Positions 27,716-37,641 of a stretch of DNA of 64,000 nucleotides are shown here, piece after piece. The notes below the pieces were generated by a model. It did not search any database and was not told where the DNA came from. It saw only the letters and a list, made by a program, of their open reading frames with translations. The translations under genes were made by a program, and so were the position numbers. Position 1 is the stretch's first letter; each line of letters opens with the position of its first letter. This DNA is from DATJGR01 sp963787045 (GTDB lineage Bacteria > Pseudomonadota > Gammaproteobacteria > Pseudomonadales > Azotimanducaceae): assembly GCA_963787045.1 (NCBI GenBank), contig CAWBBR010000001.1:1-64000 (forward strand). Reading direction: 5' to 3'.

Positions 27716-29443
27716 TTACCCGGCCGCGACACCCATCGCGGTCATCATCTTCGGAGTGTACGTGTCCTTACCGGAGCGCAATGCCGTACCGGGCCGCGCG
27801 TTCGTGTGCTTGCCGTCGCGGATGATCTGTACGCCGTTCACGAATACGTGTTCGACGCCGTACGCGTCGGCGTAGATGCGCGGTTCGTTGCAAGGGAGAT
27901 CGGGCCGCATGTGCACCGGACCGGAGCCCACCGTTTTTGGATCGAACACCACGATGTCGGCGTGCCAGCCGTTGCGCAGCAGGCCGCGCTCGCGCAGGCC
28001 GAACAACTCGGCGGGCACCTGCGTCAGCTGATGAATCGCCTGCTCGAGTTCGATCGCTTTGAATTCGCGCACGCCATTGCCGAGCACCTGCGTGGAAAAC
28101 GCGAACGTGTCGATCATGTCGAGGTGCGCGCCGGCGTCGGAAGCACCGATCACCGTGCGTCCGTCCTGCCACAGCTTGCCGCGGACTTTCCACAGCGCCG
28201 TATCGCCGCCGACGGCCGGCGGCATGAAGGCGGTACGCAGACCTTCCGAGACCGCCAGATCGAGCATTGCGTCGAATGGCGTTTTGCCTTGCTCGCGAGC
28301 GATGTCGCCGATCGATCGACCTTCGAGGTGTTTGTTCTTCGGCAGGAATGCCGAATGCACCGTCAGGGCTTCCCAGTTCGCTAGACCGCGCAATGGTCCG
28401 GACGCGCGAGCGCTCTGGTCGAGCGAACGGCGCCGCTCCGGATCTTTCAACGCGATGATGCGGTCCGGCACCGACATGCGGAACAGGTCGTCCCAGCCGG
28501 TGAGCGCGTCGAACACGAACCCGGCGAACAGATTGATGCGCAACGTGATCGGTTGCGGAATCGTCAGCGCGCGTACGTCGCCGCCGTTGCTGCGCGCAAA
28601 GTCGGATGCGGACAGCTGGTTCTCCATCGTCTCCGGATCGCCGGCGTTCAGCGCGTTCCAGTTGAGCGGCCGGCGCGCGGCGGTAGAGAGATCCGACATC
28701 AGCTGCTTGATCTCTTGCGAGAAACGCCCGACTGCCGGCAGGAACTCGAGCGACGTGCCTTCGTAGTCGCGGCACACGCGCGCGAGTTCGATCAACTCCT
28801 CGCGGCTCGCGTGGCGCGATGGTACGGGGTTGCCGTCGGCGTCGTTGTGCGTGGGCGATATCGTCGAAGAGAAACCCATCGCGCCCTGTGCCAGCGACTG
28901 CGCGAGCAGCGCTTTCATGCGCTCGAGTTCGGCGGGCGTCGCTTTTTCGCCGACCGCTCGCTTGCCCATCACGACGCGACGGATCGCACTATGGCCCGCC
29001 ATGAAACCCGCGTTGACGCCGAGCGTGCCGTCGAGTTTGCCGAGATACTCGCCGAACGTTTCCCAGTCCCACGGCACCCCCTCTGCCAGGCTGTTGGCAG
29101 GCATGCCTTCGACGCGCGACAGCATGTTCAGCAGGTATGGCGCCGCTTCCTTCGACAGCGGCGCGATGCTGAAGCCGCAGTGGCCGCCGAAAATCGTCGT
29201 TACGCCGTGGTAGCACGACGGACTCAACGTGCCGTCCCAGAACACCTGCGCGTCGTAGTGCGTGTGCACGTCGACGAAGCCGGGCGAGATGACGCGACCG
29301 GTAGCGTCGATCGTCTCCTTTGCCGCTTCGGTGATGCGGCCGATGGCGGCGATGCGGCCGTCTTTGATGCCGAGGTCGCCGATGAAGCCGGCGCTGCCGG
29401 AACCGTCGATGACCTGGCCGTTGCGAATGATGAGATCGAGCAT
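27716..29443 (-). CDS. Amidohydrolase, N-acyl-D-amino-acid deacylase type
   Basis: A 575-residue amidohydrolase of the D-aminoacylase group. The metal motif is PGFVDVHTHYDAQVFWD (H-x-H), the conserved Cys lies in IFGGHCGFSIAP, further His ligand candidates in FMAGHSAIR and LTVHSAFL, and the catalytic Asp in IGASDAGAHLDM. The small N-terminal beta domain and the last beta strands (GVQIIRDGKHTNARPGTALR) complete the fold. These enzymes cut N-acyl-D-amino acids or related amides. GGGGAGAGTCAC lies upstream. Flanked by two MFS genes on the same strand. Confidence 0.88.
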   Translation of the reverse strand: MLDLIIRNGQVIDGSGSAGFIGDLGIKDGRIAAIGRITEAAKETIDATGRVISPGFVDVHTHYDAQVFWDGTLSPSCYHGVTTIFGGHCGFSIAPLSKEAAPYLLNMLSRVEGMPANSLAEGVPWDWETFGEYLGKLDGTLGVNAGFMAGHSAIRRVVMGKRAVGEKATPAELERMKALLAQSLAQGAMGFSSTISPTHNDADGNPVPSRHASREELIELARVCRDYEGTSLEFLPAVGRFSQEIKQLMSDLSTAARRPLNWNALNAGDPETMENQLSASDFARSNGGDVRALTIPQPITLRINLFAGFVFDALTGWDDLFRMSVPDRIIALKDPERRRSLDQSARASGPLRGLANWEALTVHSAFLPKNKHLEGRSIGDIAREQGKTPFDAMLDLAVSEGLRTAFMPPAVGGDTALWKVRGKLWQDGRTVIGASDAGAHLDMIDTFAFSTQVLGNGVREFKAIELEQAIHQLTQVPAELFGLRERGLLRNGWHADIVVFDPKTVGSGPVHMRPDLPCNEPRIYADAYGVEHVFVNGVQIIRDGKHTNARPGTALRSGKDTYTPKMMTAMGVAAG

Positions 29444-29474
29444 GTGACTCTCCCCGTTGCGTCGAATCGAAGTA

Positions 29475-30833
29475 TCAGTCGATGGCTGCGACAGCGGCGA
29501 TGGTGCGTCGGTGCGCGCGCGGAACCCACCAGGGTCCCTCGCCGAACGATACGAGCACGGCTACGCCGAAACAACACACGCCGGCCACCATCATCCACGT
29601 CGGCCAGCCGAGCGTGGCGACGACGCGCGGCAATCCGAGGTTCAGAAACAGCCCCGAGATCGGTGCCAGCGTGGCGGTGATGCCGAACGCGCGACCGACG
29701 CCGTGCGGGCTGATCAGTTCCGCGGTCTCCGAATAGATCGCGCACCACGCGGGATAGATGAAGCCCGCAAAGAAGCCGGTCAGCGACCATACCAGCGCCA
29801 ACGTGGCGTCGGGCGTTCCTACAGGCAGCTGTGCGCCGACCAGAAAGCACGCGCCGGTGGTGATGCCGCCGAACGCGGTGACGGTCTTGCGCACGCGCAG
29901 TCGATCCGACAGCCAGCCCGACAGGAACACGCTGCATGTGAATACGACCCAGAAGTACGACGTGATGCCGGCCGCGCGCGCCGGATCGAGGTGATAGTTC
30001 TGCGCGAGATAGGTGGGAACATAACCCGATACCGTGACGTACGTGATCGACCAGAACACGATCGTGAACGACAGCAGCCACAGCCGCGGACTGCGGTAGA
30101 TTGCGCGACCTTCCTGATACGAGTTCGCGGCGACGACGGGTTTCGTCTCGATCACAGCCACCGTGTGCGTGACGTTGCCGCGCACGCGCGCCGACAGATC
30201 GCGATAGAACGCGAACAGGATCAGCGCGGTGACGCCGCCCAGCACCGCGGCGATCCAGTATTGCGATCGCCAGCCCGGCCAGATCGGCAGCGTGTGGGCC
30301 GCCACCGCGGTGGACATCAACGCGCCGATCGTGAATGCGAGCGACACCCACGAATACACCATCGCGCGCCCCATTCGAGGCGTTAGATCGCGCGAAGCCG
30401 CGTGAACGGCCGGGTTCATGCCTGCGACCACGAAGCTGCCCGCCATCGCGAGACAGGCGAGCGTGAAGAAACTCGGTGCAAGCGCACCGGCGATCGAGAT
30501 CGCCGCGTAAGCGAATACCGGATAGACGAGCAGCGGGCGCCGGCCGAAGCGATCGGCGGCGCGCGACAGCAGTACCGCGCCGCCGCTGTATACGAAGCCG
30601 GCGCACGCAGCGACGTAACCCCATTCGGTCAGCGTCTTGTCGAAGTCCTTCAGGATGTAGACGAGCACCGGACCGGTCTTGAGTCCTTCGTACTGCTCGA
30701 TGGCCCAGCCGAGCACGATCAGCCCGAGCAGCCACCAGCGCAGGGCGCCCGACGGCAGGAAGTCGATCTCTTTGGCGCGCAGATACGACCAGAACCGATC
30801 CCGATGGACGCGTTCTGGTGCGTGAACCGACAT
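29475..30833 (-). CDS. MFS transporter
   Basis: A 452-residue, twelve-helix major facilitator. The loop between helices 2 and 3 carries the family motif as SRAADRFGRRPLLVYPV. The N-terminal region GLIVLGWAIEQYEGLKTGPV resembles aromatic-acid and sugar-phosphate carriers (AAHS/ACS groups), but the substrate cannot be told. Start ATG behind GGAGA. It is first of the minus-strand run MFS, amidohydrolase, MFS, phosphotransferase, and is divergent from the LLM oxidoreductase. Confidence 0.88.
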   Translation of the reverse strand: MSVHAPERVHRDRFWSYLRAKEIDFLPSGALRWWLLGLIVLGWAIEQYEGLKTGPVLVYILKDFDKTLTEWGYVAACAGFVYSGGAVLLSRAADRFGRRPLLVYPVFAYAAISIAGALAPSFFTLACLAMAGSFVVAGMNPAVHAASRDLTPRMGRAMVYSWVSLAFTIGALMSTAVAAHTLPIWPGWRSQYWIAAVLGGVTALILFAFYRDLSARVRGNVTHTVAVIETKPVVAANSYQEGRAIYRSPRLWLLSFTIVFWSITYVTVSGYVPTYLAQNYHLDPARAAGITSYFWVVFTCSVFLSGWLSDRLRVRKTVTAFGGITTGACFLVGAQLPVGTPDATLALVWSLTGFFAGFIYPAWCAIYSETAELISPHGVGRAFGITATLAPISGLFLNLGLPRVVATLGWPTWMMVAGVCCFGVAVLVSFGEGPWWVPRAHRRTIAAVAAID

Positions 30834-30913
30834 GGCGTCTCCGGGAAGTGCGATGGGCGGACGCCGTAGGATAAGCTTGCGGACGCCTTTAATGTCGAGT
30901 TTGGGGGAATGCC

Positions 30914-32180
30914 ATGAAGTTCATCTGGTTCCACATGCAGGGTTATCGCGATCTGCCGAAGGATTTCGAGGACCGCTACGAAAGCGTCTGGGTGACGCCG
31001 CCGACCGACGAGCTGTGCGATCCGCAGAAGGTGCATCAGTACCTGAACTGGAATCTCGACGAACTCGACTACGCGGCGAGTCTCGGTTACGACGGCGTCG
31101 GCACCAACGAGCATCACCAGAACGGTTACGGCTTTCCGGTGTCGCCGAGCCAGACCGGGTATTACCTCGCGAAGAGCACGAAGGATCAGGCGATCGTGAT
31201 CCTCGGCAACACGCTGCCGTTGTACAACCCGCCGATTCGCGTGGCGGAAGAGATTGCGTACATCGACTGCCTGAGCGGCGGACGCTGTGTCGCCGGCATG
31301 CCGGTCGGCTCACCGATGGACGTGGCGCATTGCTACGGCATCACGCCGACGCAGACGCGCCCGCGTTACTACGAAGCGCACAACCTGATCAAACAGGCGT
31401 GGACGCGCGAAGGCCCGTTCCACTTCAACGGCAAGTACACGAAGTTGCGCAACGTGAACGTGTGGCCGAAACCGATTCAGAAACCGCATCCGCCGATCTG
31501 GCTGGCGGGCGGCGGTTCGCTCGAGACATGGGATTTCGCTGCCGAGCAGGACTACACGTACAGCTATCTGAGTTTCGGTGGGCGCGCAAGCGGCGAAGCC
31601 GTTGATGGACGGATTCTGGGAAACCATCGACAGGAACGGCAAAGACCGCAATCCGTATCGCGCCGGCTTCGCGCAGATCGTTTTCGTCGGCGAGACCGAC
31701 GCAGAAGCGGAGAAGCTGTATCTGCAGCACGCGCGCTACTTCTACAAGAAGTCGCTGCACGTCGCCACGCAGTTTGCCGCCGTGCCGGGCTATGTGACGC
31801 AGAAGACGTTGAAGGCGGCGGTGAAGCGCGGCGGCGGCAGCAATCCGTTTGCGAGCGCGGCCGGCATCGACAACGTCAGCTGGAAACACCTGGTGGACGA
31901 GTCGAAGAAAGTGATCGGTGGCAGCCCGGCGACGGTGGTCGATCAACTGAAGGAACTGGCGACGGACCTGCGCTGCGGCCACATCATTCTGCTGATGCAG
32001 CTCGGGTCGATGGACCACGAACTGACCAAGTACAACACGCGGCTGTTCGCCGAGAAGGTGTTGCCGCACGTGCGCGACATCTGGGACGACGAATGGCAGG
32101 ACCACTGGTGGCCGTCCGGCGCACGCCGGCCGGCATTGCCCGCCACCGCCGATCGCGTGCAGCTGAGGAAGATCGGATGA
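30914..32180 (+). CDS. LLM-class flavin-dependent monooxygenase, frameshifted
   Basis: Luciferase-like TIM-barrel flavoenzyme, about 420 residues. The N-terminal strand MKFIWFHMQGYRDLP, the LDELDYAASLGYDGVGTNEH segment, the flavin-binding NPPIRVAEEIAYIDCLSGGR and PPIWLAGGGSLET are in the first frame. Near 31580 one extra G in a GGTGGG stretch shifts the frame, after which GAQAAKPLMDGFWETIDRNG continues to the end (DIWDDEWQDHWWPSG). Such enzymes hydroxylate or cleave with reduced FMN from a separate reductase. GGGGGAATGCC precedes the start. The stop overlaps the next gene's ATG (ATGA). Confidence 0.9.
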
Positions 32181-32968
32181 GTACCGAGACGATCGAACTG
32201 AAGCTGCGGAGCGGGCTCACAGCCAACGTTCTGAAGAAGGGGCGCGGAGCGCCGTTGGTGTTCTTCCATAGCCATCTCGGACAGACGTGGGACGAGTTCC
32301 TCGACGGGTTGGCAGAGCACTTCACCGTGTACGCGCCTCGTCATCCCGGCACCGAGGACGAAGCGGAACTGATGCAGCTGGATGCGCTCAGCGACCTGGT
32401 GCTGTACTACGACGACCTGTTCGCGGCGCTCTCCATCGAAGATCCGGTGCTGGTCGGCCACTCGTTCGGCGGCATGGTAGCGGCCGAGTACACGGCGTAC
32501 TTCACCTCGAAGGTTCGCAAGCTCGTGCTCATCGATGCGCTCGGCTTGTGGGTAGACGCCACGCCGGTGGCGGACATCAACGGCATGTCGGATCAGAAAA
32601 TCCCGGCGCTGCTGTTCGCCGACGCCAACGGCTCGGCCGCGGAGGATCTCTTTTCGATGCCGTCCGATCCTGTGGCAATGGCGAAGACCATCGTCACGCG
32701 CATTTCGACGCGCGCTGCGGTGTCGCACTTCATCTGGCCGATTCCCGACCGCGATCTGCGCCGCCGGCTGTATCGCATCTCTGTCCCGACGCTCGTGGTT
32801 TGGGGAAGCGCCGACCGCTACGTGCCGCCGCTGTATGCGGACGAATTCGTCGCTGGAATAGCGGGTGCGTCGAAGAGGGTGATCGCCGGGGCAGGGCACT
32901 TCCCGCACGTCGAGAAGCAACGCGAAACCGCCGAAGCGGTGCTGGCGTTTACTACACGAAAAATCTAA
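32177..32968 (+). CDS. Alpha/beta hydrolase (esterase/C-C hydrolase type)
   Basis: A 263-residue hydrolase. The oxyanion region VFFHSHLGQTWDEF, the nucleophile elbow VGHSFGGMVAAE, the acid in VWGSADRYVPP and the base in GAGHFPHVEKQ are complete. It is translationally coupled to the LLM monooxygenase by an ATGA overlap, which suggests that it hydrolyses the ester or ketone product of that oxygenation. The exact substrate is not predictable. Confidence 0.88.
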   Translation: MSTETIELKLRSGLTANVLKKGRGAPLVFFHSHLGQTWDEFLDGLAEHFTVYAPRHPGTEDEAELMQLDALSDLVLYYDDLFAALSIEDPVLVGHSFGGMVAAEYTAYFTSKVRKLVLIDALGLWVDATPVADINGMSDQKIPALLFADANGSAAEDLFSMPSDPVAMAKTIVTRISTRAAVSHFIWPIPDRDLRRRLYRISVPTLVVWGSADRYVPPLYADEFVAGIAGASKRVIAGAGHFPHVEKQRETAEAVLAFTTRKI

Positions 32969-32998
32969 ATCGCACGCCTCAACGAACCGCGGCTCCAG

Positions 32999-33853
32999 AT
33001 GGCCACGGCGCGGACGTCCCGTAAACCGGCCACTCGCAAGCGTCGTCGCAAACGCGGGTTCTCGCTCGCCCGATTCTGGCCCGGCGCGCCATTGCGGCGC
33101 CGTTGGAGCCGGGCATTCCGTCGCGCGCCGCGATACGCGCAGGTTCTGTTCGCGATAGCAGCCGTGCTCGTGCTGTGGGTGACCGTGAACTGGTCGTACC
33201 AGGTGATCCGCAAGCCGACCGAATTGTTCTTTCCGGTTAGCGGCACGCTAAACAAGACGCCGACCGAGACGTGGCAGGAGTACGGCGCGAGTTTCCGTGC
33301 GCATGCAACGCCCACGATCACGCCGGAGTTCCTCGCGGCCCTCGCGCAGGTAGAGGGTTCCGGGAACCCGGTCGCGCGCACCTATTGGCGATGGTCGTTG
33401 ACGACGCATCCGTTCGACGTCTATCGACCGGCCTCGAGCGCGGTGGGCATGTATCAGTTCACCGACGGTACGTTCGACGAGGCGCGCGAGTTCTGCATTC
33501 ACGACCACCGGGTGGTCGCGGACGGACCGTGGTATGCGTGGCGGTCGTGCTGGTTCAACTGGCTGTACACGCGCGTGGTGCCCACCAACGCGATCGAGAT
33601 GGCGTCCGCGTACCTCGACGTGAACGTGGCGCGAGCGCTTGCGCGACACCGAGTAACCTCTGCCACGCTCGCGCAGCGGCAGAATGCGGCGGCGCTGATG
33701 CACCTGTGCGGCGCCGGTGCCGGTGACGATTACGTCGCGCGCGGATTCCGTCTGGGTTCCGGGCAGCGCTGCGGCGACCACCTCGCGTCGGGGTACGTCG
33801 CACGGGTCAATGCGATGAAAGCGTTGTTCGCGCGGCTCGCCGCGCAGGACTGA
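32999..33853 (+). CDS. Membrane-anchored lytic-transglycosylase-like protein
   Basis: A 284-residue protein with a strongly basic cytoplasmic tail (RKPATRKRRRKRGFSLARF), one transmembrane helix (QVLFAIAAVLVLWVTVNW) and a periplasmic SLT-like domain. The catalytic Glu is probably that of LAALAQVEGSGNP, and the typical SSAVGMYQFTDGTFDEAREF follows, as in family-1 transglycosylases. The late part has four Cys residues that could form disulfides. A role in peptidoglycan cutting is likely. It is not obviously linked to the catabolic genes on either side. Confidence 0.72.
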   Translation: MATARTSRKPATRKRRRKRGFSLARFWPGAPLRRRWSRAFRRAPRYAQVLFAIAAVLVLWVTVNWSYQVIRKPTELFFPVSGTLNKTPTETWQEYGASFRAHATPTITPEFLAALAQVEGSGNPVARTYWRWSLTTHPFDVYRPASSAVGMYQFTDGTFDEAREFCIHDHRVVADGPWYAWRSCWFNWLYTRVVPTNAIEMASAYLDVNVARALARHRVTSATLAQRQNAAALMHLCGAGAGDDYVARGFRLGSGQRCGDHLASGYVARVNAMKALFARLAAQD

Positions 33854-33856
33854 CGG

Positions 33857-34316
33857 TCAAGAGGCGACGAGTGCGCGCGCGATGAACTCGATGCTCGCCT
33901 GCTGCATGCCTGCATACGTTTCGCGCCAGGTCGCGGCGTCGATGTCTTTCAGCGTGCACTCGCAGGAGAACTTCACCGCGCAACTCGAGCTCGGCGATCG
34001 GCCGCACCTCAACTTCACCGCGATAGTCTTCGACCGGCATCGGGGCCGGGTCGAGGATGCGATAGCGCAGACACATCGCCACCGGATCGCTCGACACCAG
34101 AACCTCGCGCAATGGTGTTCCGTCGCCATGGCCGCCACCGAGCGCAATGGTGCGGACCGCGCCCGGAACCGGTCGTTGATCGTCGTACGCGATGTCGGCA
34201 AAGAAGCCGCCCGGTTGCATCAGCGCGAGGTTCGGCCAATGGAAGTAGCGCCACACCGAAGCGGCCGGATGCGGCAGCGTCGCCTCGTGAACGGCGCGCA
34301 CGCGCGATGAGTTCAC
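33857..34316 (-). CDS. SRPBCC-type small protein beside the Rieske oxygenase, frameshifted
   Basis: About 152 residues when restored. The first frame has VRAVHEATLPHPAASVWRYF, ILDPAPMPVEDYRGEVEVRP and ends in AELELRG; the second frame continues as VKFSCECTLKDIDAATWRET and EFIARALVAS. The alpha-helix/beta grip layout with an early PAASVWRYF helix is that of polyketide-cyclase/SRPBCC proteins, which bind hydrophobic ligands. The start GTG overlaps the Rieske stop (GTGA), so the two proteins are made together. A ligand-handling role for the oxygenase product is inferred. Confidence 0.65.
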
Positions 34317-35420
34317 TTGATGAACGGCGCCGACGGATGCGCGCGCGGATAGTCGCGCAGGTACGAGAAATATTTGCCGAGAACGCGATCCGATCGCGTC
34401 AGCGTACCGGGGCGGAAGCGCATCGTGCTCATCACGTGCGTGTCTTCGCCGACGATACCCATCTCGGTGAGCATGCATAGATCGATGAACGCTTCATCGG
34501 CGACACGGTCGGACGTCGCCTGCGCAGCGATGACCATGAAATTCCTGGATTGGCCGGGCCGCGGCATGCCCATCGGCACCATGAAGCCGAACCAACGGCC
34601 TTCGAGATACGCGCTCTGGTAATACAGCGACGTGCCCCAGATGCCGACGTGCCACTTCACGCGCGCACCGGAGTCGAAGAATCCGTCGAACTCGTACTGC
34701 ATCGAGAACTGGTCCCAGCGCACCAGGTCATAGGGATCGCTTTCGAACTTCACGCGGTGCAGCGTCTTGATGTGCTGGATGTCGGGCGTATTCGCGCACT
34801 GCACCCACGGATCGACAGGCATGAGCTGCGGCAGTTCGATCGTCTTGGCGAGCAGCGTTTCGGTGGGGAACGGGAACGTGGGTAGATCGAACAGCGGCGT
34901 ATCGCCGTTGAACGCCCAGACGATTCCCCAGCGTTCGAGGGACGGAAACACGAACAGGCATGCGTGCGCGGGCGCGGCATCGCCGATCGCCGTCTTCGCG
35001 CACGCGCCGTCGCCGGCATATTCCCAATGATGGAACCCGCACCGCAGATGGTCGCCGACCACCGCGCCCGCTTCGAGACTTGCGCCCATGTGGGGACAGA
35101 ACGCGCTCATCACCCGGGCGATGCCGTCGCGCGCGCGCCAAACGACCACGCGGCCATCGAGGAAGTCGTAGCCCTTTACCGTGCCGTTGGCGACGTCGCT
35201 GGCGAGGCAGATCGGAAACCACGATTGCGAGAAGAGGCCATCCGTTCCTTCGGGCGGAATCGGACTCGCCGATGCGTTTCGAAGGCACCACCGCGGCGAC
35301 CTGATCGACGCGATCGATGGGGTTGCTGAGCAGCGGCGCGGCGCGCACGGCCGCGATCGCCTCGGCCGGCAACAGGTCGAGCGCGGACGTCGTCTTCGGT
35401 GGATTCCTGGTTTCGCTCAT
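34313..35420 (-). CDS. Rieske non-heme iron oxygenase, terminal component, frameshifted
   Basis: About 368 residues when restored. The N-terminus (MSETRNPPKTTSALDLLPAE) is in one frame and breaks near 35260; the protein resumes as TDGLFSQSWFPICLASDVAN. The [2Fe-2S] site is CPHMGASLEAG...CGFHHWEY (C-x-H and C-x2-H). The catalytic domain has NTPDIQHIKTLH with the likely His ligands of the mononuclear iron. This single-chain form resembles vanillate/dicamba demethylases and steroid hydroxylases. It needs a ferredoxin or reductase not found in the window. Likely O- or N-demethylation or hydroxylation of a bulky substrate. Confidence 0.88.
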
Positions 35421-35471
35421 GGTGCTGCTCGTTGGGTGGATGGGGGATTAAAGCGTTCGTCCGTTCGCTAC

Positions 35472-37628
35472 TCAACCCGAGGCGCTGTCGGGGAAATCGA
35501 ACGGCCTTGGATCGATGAAACGGCGCAGCACGTTGCCCGTGAGTCGAGCGATGTCGTTGTCGTAGTCGTTCGTCGACAACGCGCCGGCGTAAGAGATCGA
35601 ACCGGTGCTGAATACCGCGCCGCCGGACGGCGTTTCGAAGAACGTCATGTCGGCACGGATCTCCGGGTCGTTGGCCGGCGGCCGCATCATGAACAACTCT
35701 TCCTTCACGCGCAGCATGCCGGGCCGGTGGTTCTCCGAACTGGCGATGATCAGCGCGTGCGGCGGCGAACCGAGTGCCGCATCGTAACGATCGATTTCCT
35801 CGCCGGCCGCGCCGCCGCCCTGCGTGCCGTGCGCGCCGATCGTGTCCGTCGCGTCTACGCCGTCCATGATGAACGCAACGCGCGGGTTCGTGGCATCCGG
35901 CGCCAATCTGTAGTGCGTGCCGCCGTCGAAGCCCTGTGCGGCAAAGCCGATACCAACGAGCGCGTTGGGGGGACGGCCGACCCGACGCCACAGCCCGCCG
36001 TATTCGCCGGTGAACGCGTGGTAGTACTCGCCCGGTTCGGCGATCCACGCGCGGGTACCGTCTTCGGCGCGCCGCACTTCGATGATCGCGGGATTGTCGG
36101 GGCAGTACGCGATGCGCCAATAGAAGCCGTTGCCGCCCATGTACATCAGCCGGCCGCCGCCACCCAGCCAGTCGCGCAGACCGTCGAGCATTGCGGTGGA
36201 GTGATACTCCGGATGCGTGCCGGTGATGACCGCTTGGTAGCCGGCGAGGGCCGCGGCGCCGTCGCGATGCAGCACCTCGTCGGTGATCACGTCGCAATCC
36301 TGGCCGATGCGATGCAGCCACGCGATCAGGTTCGTATCTGCGACGAACGACCACGGCATGCCTTTCGGCTTCAGATTGAGCATCGGTCGCAGCCGCGACG
36401 AAAAGTGCACGCCGCTGCCGTCGCGATGATGGTCGTAGAGCGAGCGTCCCACCTCCGGATGCGTGGACAGATAGGCTTCGTTGGCAAACCGTGGTTCGCG
36501 TGGAACGTAGACGCCGTTGGAAAAACCGAGGTGCTGGTTCGCGTACGCGAGATACGTGGCGGTGGACGCGAGTATCGCGACCGGCGCGCGTGGTCGACCC
36601 GGCGCCGGACCGACGAAGAACGTCACGTAGTCTTCACTCACGCCGAGCGTGAGCTTCACGGCATATACGCCCGAGGGAAGATCGTCGGGAATCGTCCACT
36701 GAATGCTGGGATGCCAGCCGGCATCGGTGAGGTCGTCGTCGTGGAAGTGGATCGCTGCGTATTGCGACGGGTCCTCGCGCCAGTTGAACACGTCGCCACA
36801 CCAGTGCGCGCCCCTCACGGCACGTGTTGGGGTCTGATGCAACGTGCCGTGCCGGCCGTGCCCGGAGACGTCGGTTACCACGCTCGTCTCGATGCCGAGC
36901 GAGAAATCCCATGCGCCGTTCAACTCCGGCCGGGAAGGGCGGGGTGAGTCGAGGTCCGTGCAGGCGGCCGCGACATCGACCGCGGCGCCATAGATGCGCA
37001 CCGCTTCGATGCGTCCGTTGAAATGGCCGGCGCCGGGGCGCTCTCTCGCCAGTTCCCAGTCGCCGCGCGCAACGGACAAACGTTCCGGTAATTCGTGTGT
37101 CGTTCGATGCCGCAGCGGTCGTTCGGACGGAGCGTCGGAAGCACCTTCGATTTGTACTTCGACCGCCGCGCCGACCGCGACCGCGATGCGATACCAGCGA
37201 CGCTCGAGCAGCGCGGCGGCGATCGCGATGCGCGAGTTGCCGATCGAGACCACGATGCCTGACGCGTTCACGGCAATGCGGAAGTTGCCGCCGTGCACGA
37301 CCGTCTGGTCGCGCGGCTCGAGCAGCGTGGGATAGAGGTAGCAGGCGAACGTCAGCGCTTCCATCGCGGGCAGGTCAGGCAGAGTCGCATACGAACCCGG
37401 CAGCAGCGGTTGCCGTTCGGCTTCATAGCGGCCGCGCAGAGACGCATCGACCGCGATCTCGCGAAAGCCGGTGCCGTGCGGTCGCGCATCGCCGCTGATC
37501 AGACGCACCAGCGTCGCCTCGTAATGACCCGTTACGTCGCAGCTGACACAGACATTGAGCAGGTCGCCTGCACGCACCGACAGCGGGTCGGCGTAGCCGA
37601 CGATTTCCTTGATGAACGGCCCAGGCAT
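35472..37628 (-). CDS. N,N-dimethylformamidase large-subunit-like protein
   Basis: A 718-residue protein related to the beta subunit of dimethylformamidase (DmfA2), an iron amidohydrolase. An N-terminal beta domain (IKEIVGYADPLSVRAGD) is followed by a LamG/jelly-roll-like module (FNGRIEAVRIYGAAVDVAAA). The C-terminal catalytic half has APVAILASTATYLAYANQ, ITGTHPEYHSTAML, LMYMGGNGFYWR and FTGEYGGLWRRV. The known enzyme binds iron through two Tyr and one Glu; HPEY and GEYGG are candidates by position. The small alpha subunit of the Paracoccus enzyme is not seen nearby. It sits 51 bases upstream of the Rieske gene on the same strand. Confidence 0.85.
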   Translation of the reverse strand: MPGPFIKEIVGYADPLSVRAGDLLNVCVSCDVTGHYEATLVRLISGDARPHGTGFREIAVDASLRGRYEAERQPLLPGSYATLPDLPAMEALTFACYLYPTLLEPRDQTVVHGGNFRIAVNASGIVVSIGNSRIAIAAALLERRWYRIAVAVGAAVEVQIEGASDAPSERPLRHRTTHELPERLSVARGDWELARERPGAGHFNGRIEAVRIYGAAVDVAAACTDLDSPRPSRPELNGAWDFSLGIETSVVTDVSGHGRHGTLHQTPTRAVRGAHWCGDVFNWREDPSQYAAIHFHDDDLTDAGWHPSIQWTIPDDLPSGVYAVKLTLGVSEDYVTFFVGPAPGRPRAPVAILASTATYLAYANQHLGFSNGVYVPREPRFANEAYLSTHPEVGRSLYDHHRDGSGVHFSSRLRPMLNLKPKGMPWSFVADTNLIAWLHRIGQDCDVITDEVLHRDGAAALAGYQAVITGTHPEYHSTAMLDGLRDWLGGGGRLMYMGGNGFYWRIAYCPDNPAIIEVRRAEDGTRAWIAEPGEYYHAFTGEYGGLWRRVGRPPNALVGIGFAAQGFDGGTHYRLAPDATNPRVAFIMDGVDATDTIGAHGTQGGGAAGEEIDRYDAALGSPPHALIIASSENHRPGMLRVKEELFMMRPPANDPEIRADMTFFETPSGGAVFSTGSISYAGALSTNDYDNDIARLTGNVLRRFIDPRPFDFPDSASG

Positions 37629-37641
37629 CGTGAGAGCGCCT

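Noticed and set aside
35181..36947. 588-residue plus-strand ORF
   Set aside because: Shadow of the Rieske and dimethylformamidase-like genes, which have clear motifs on the minus strand.
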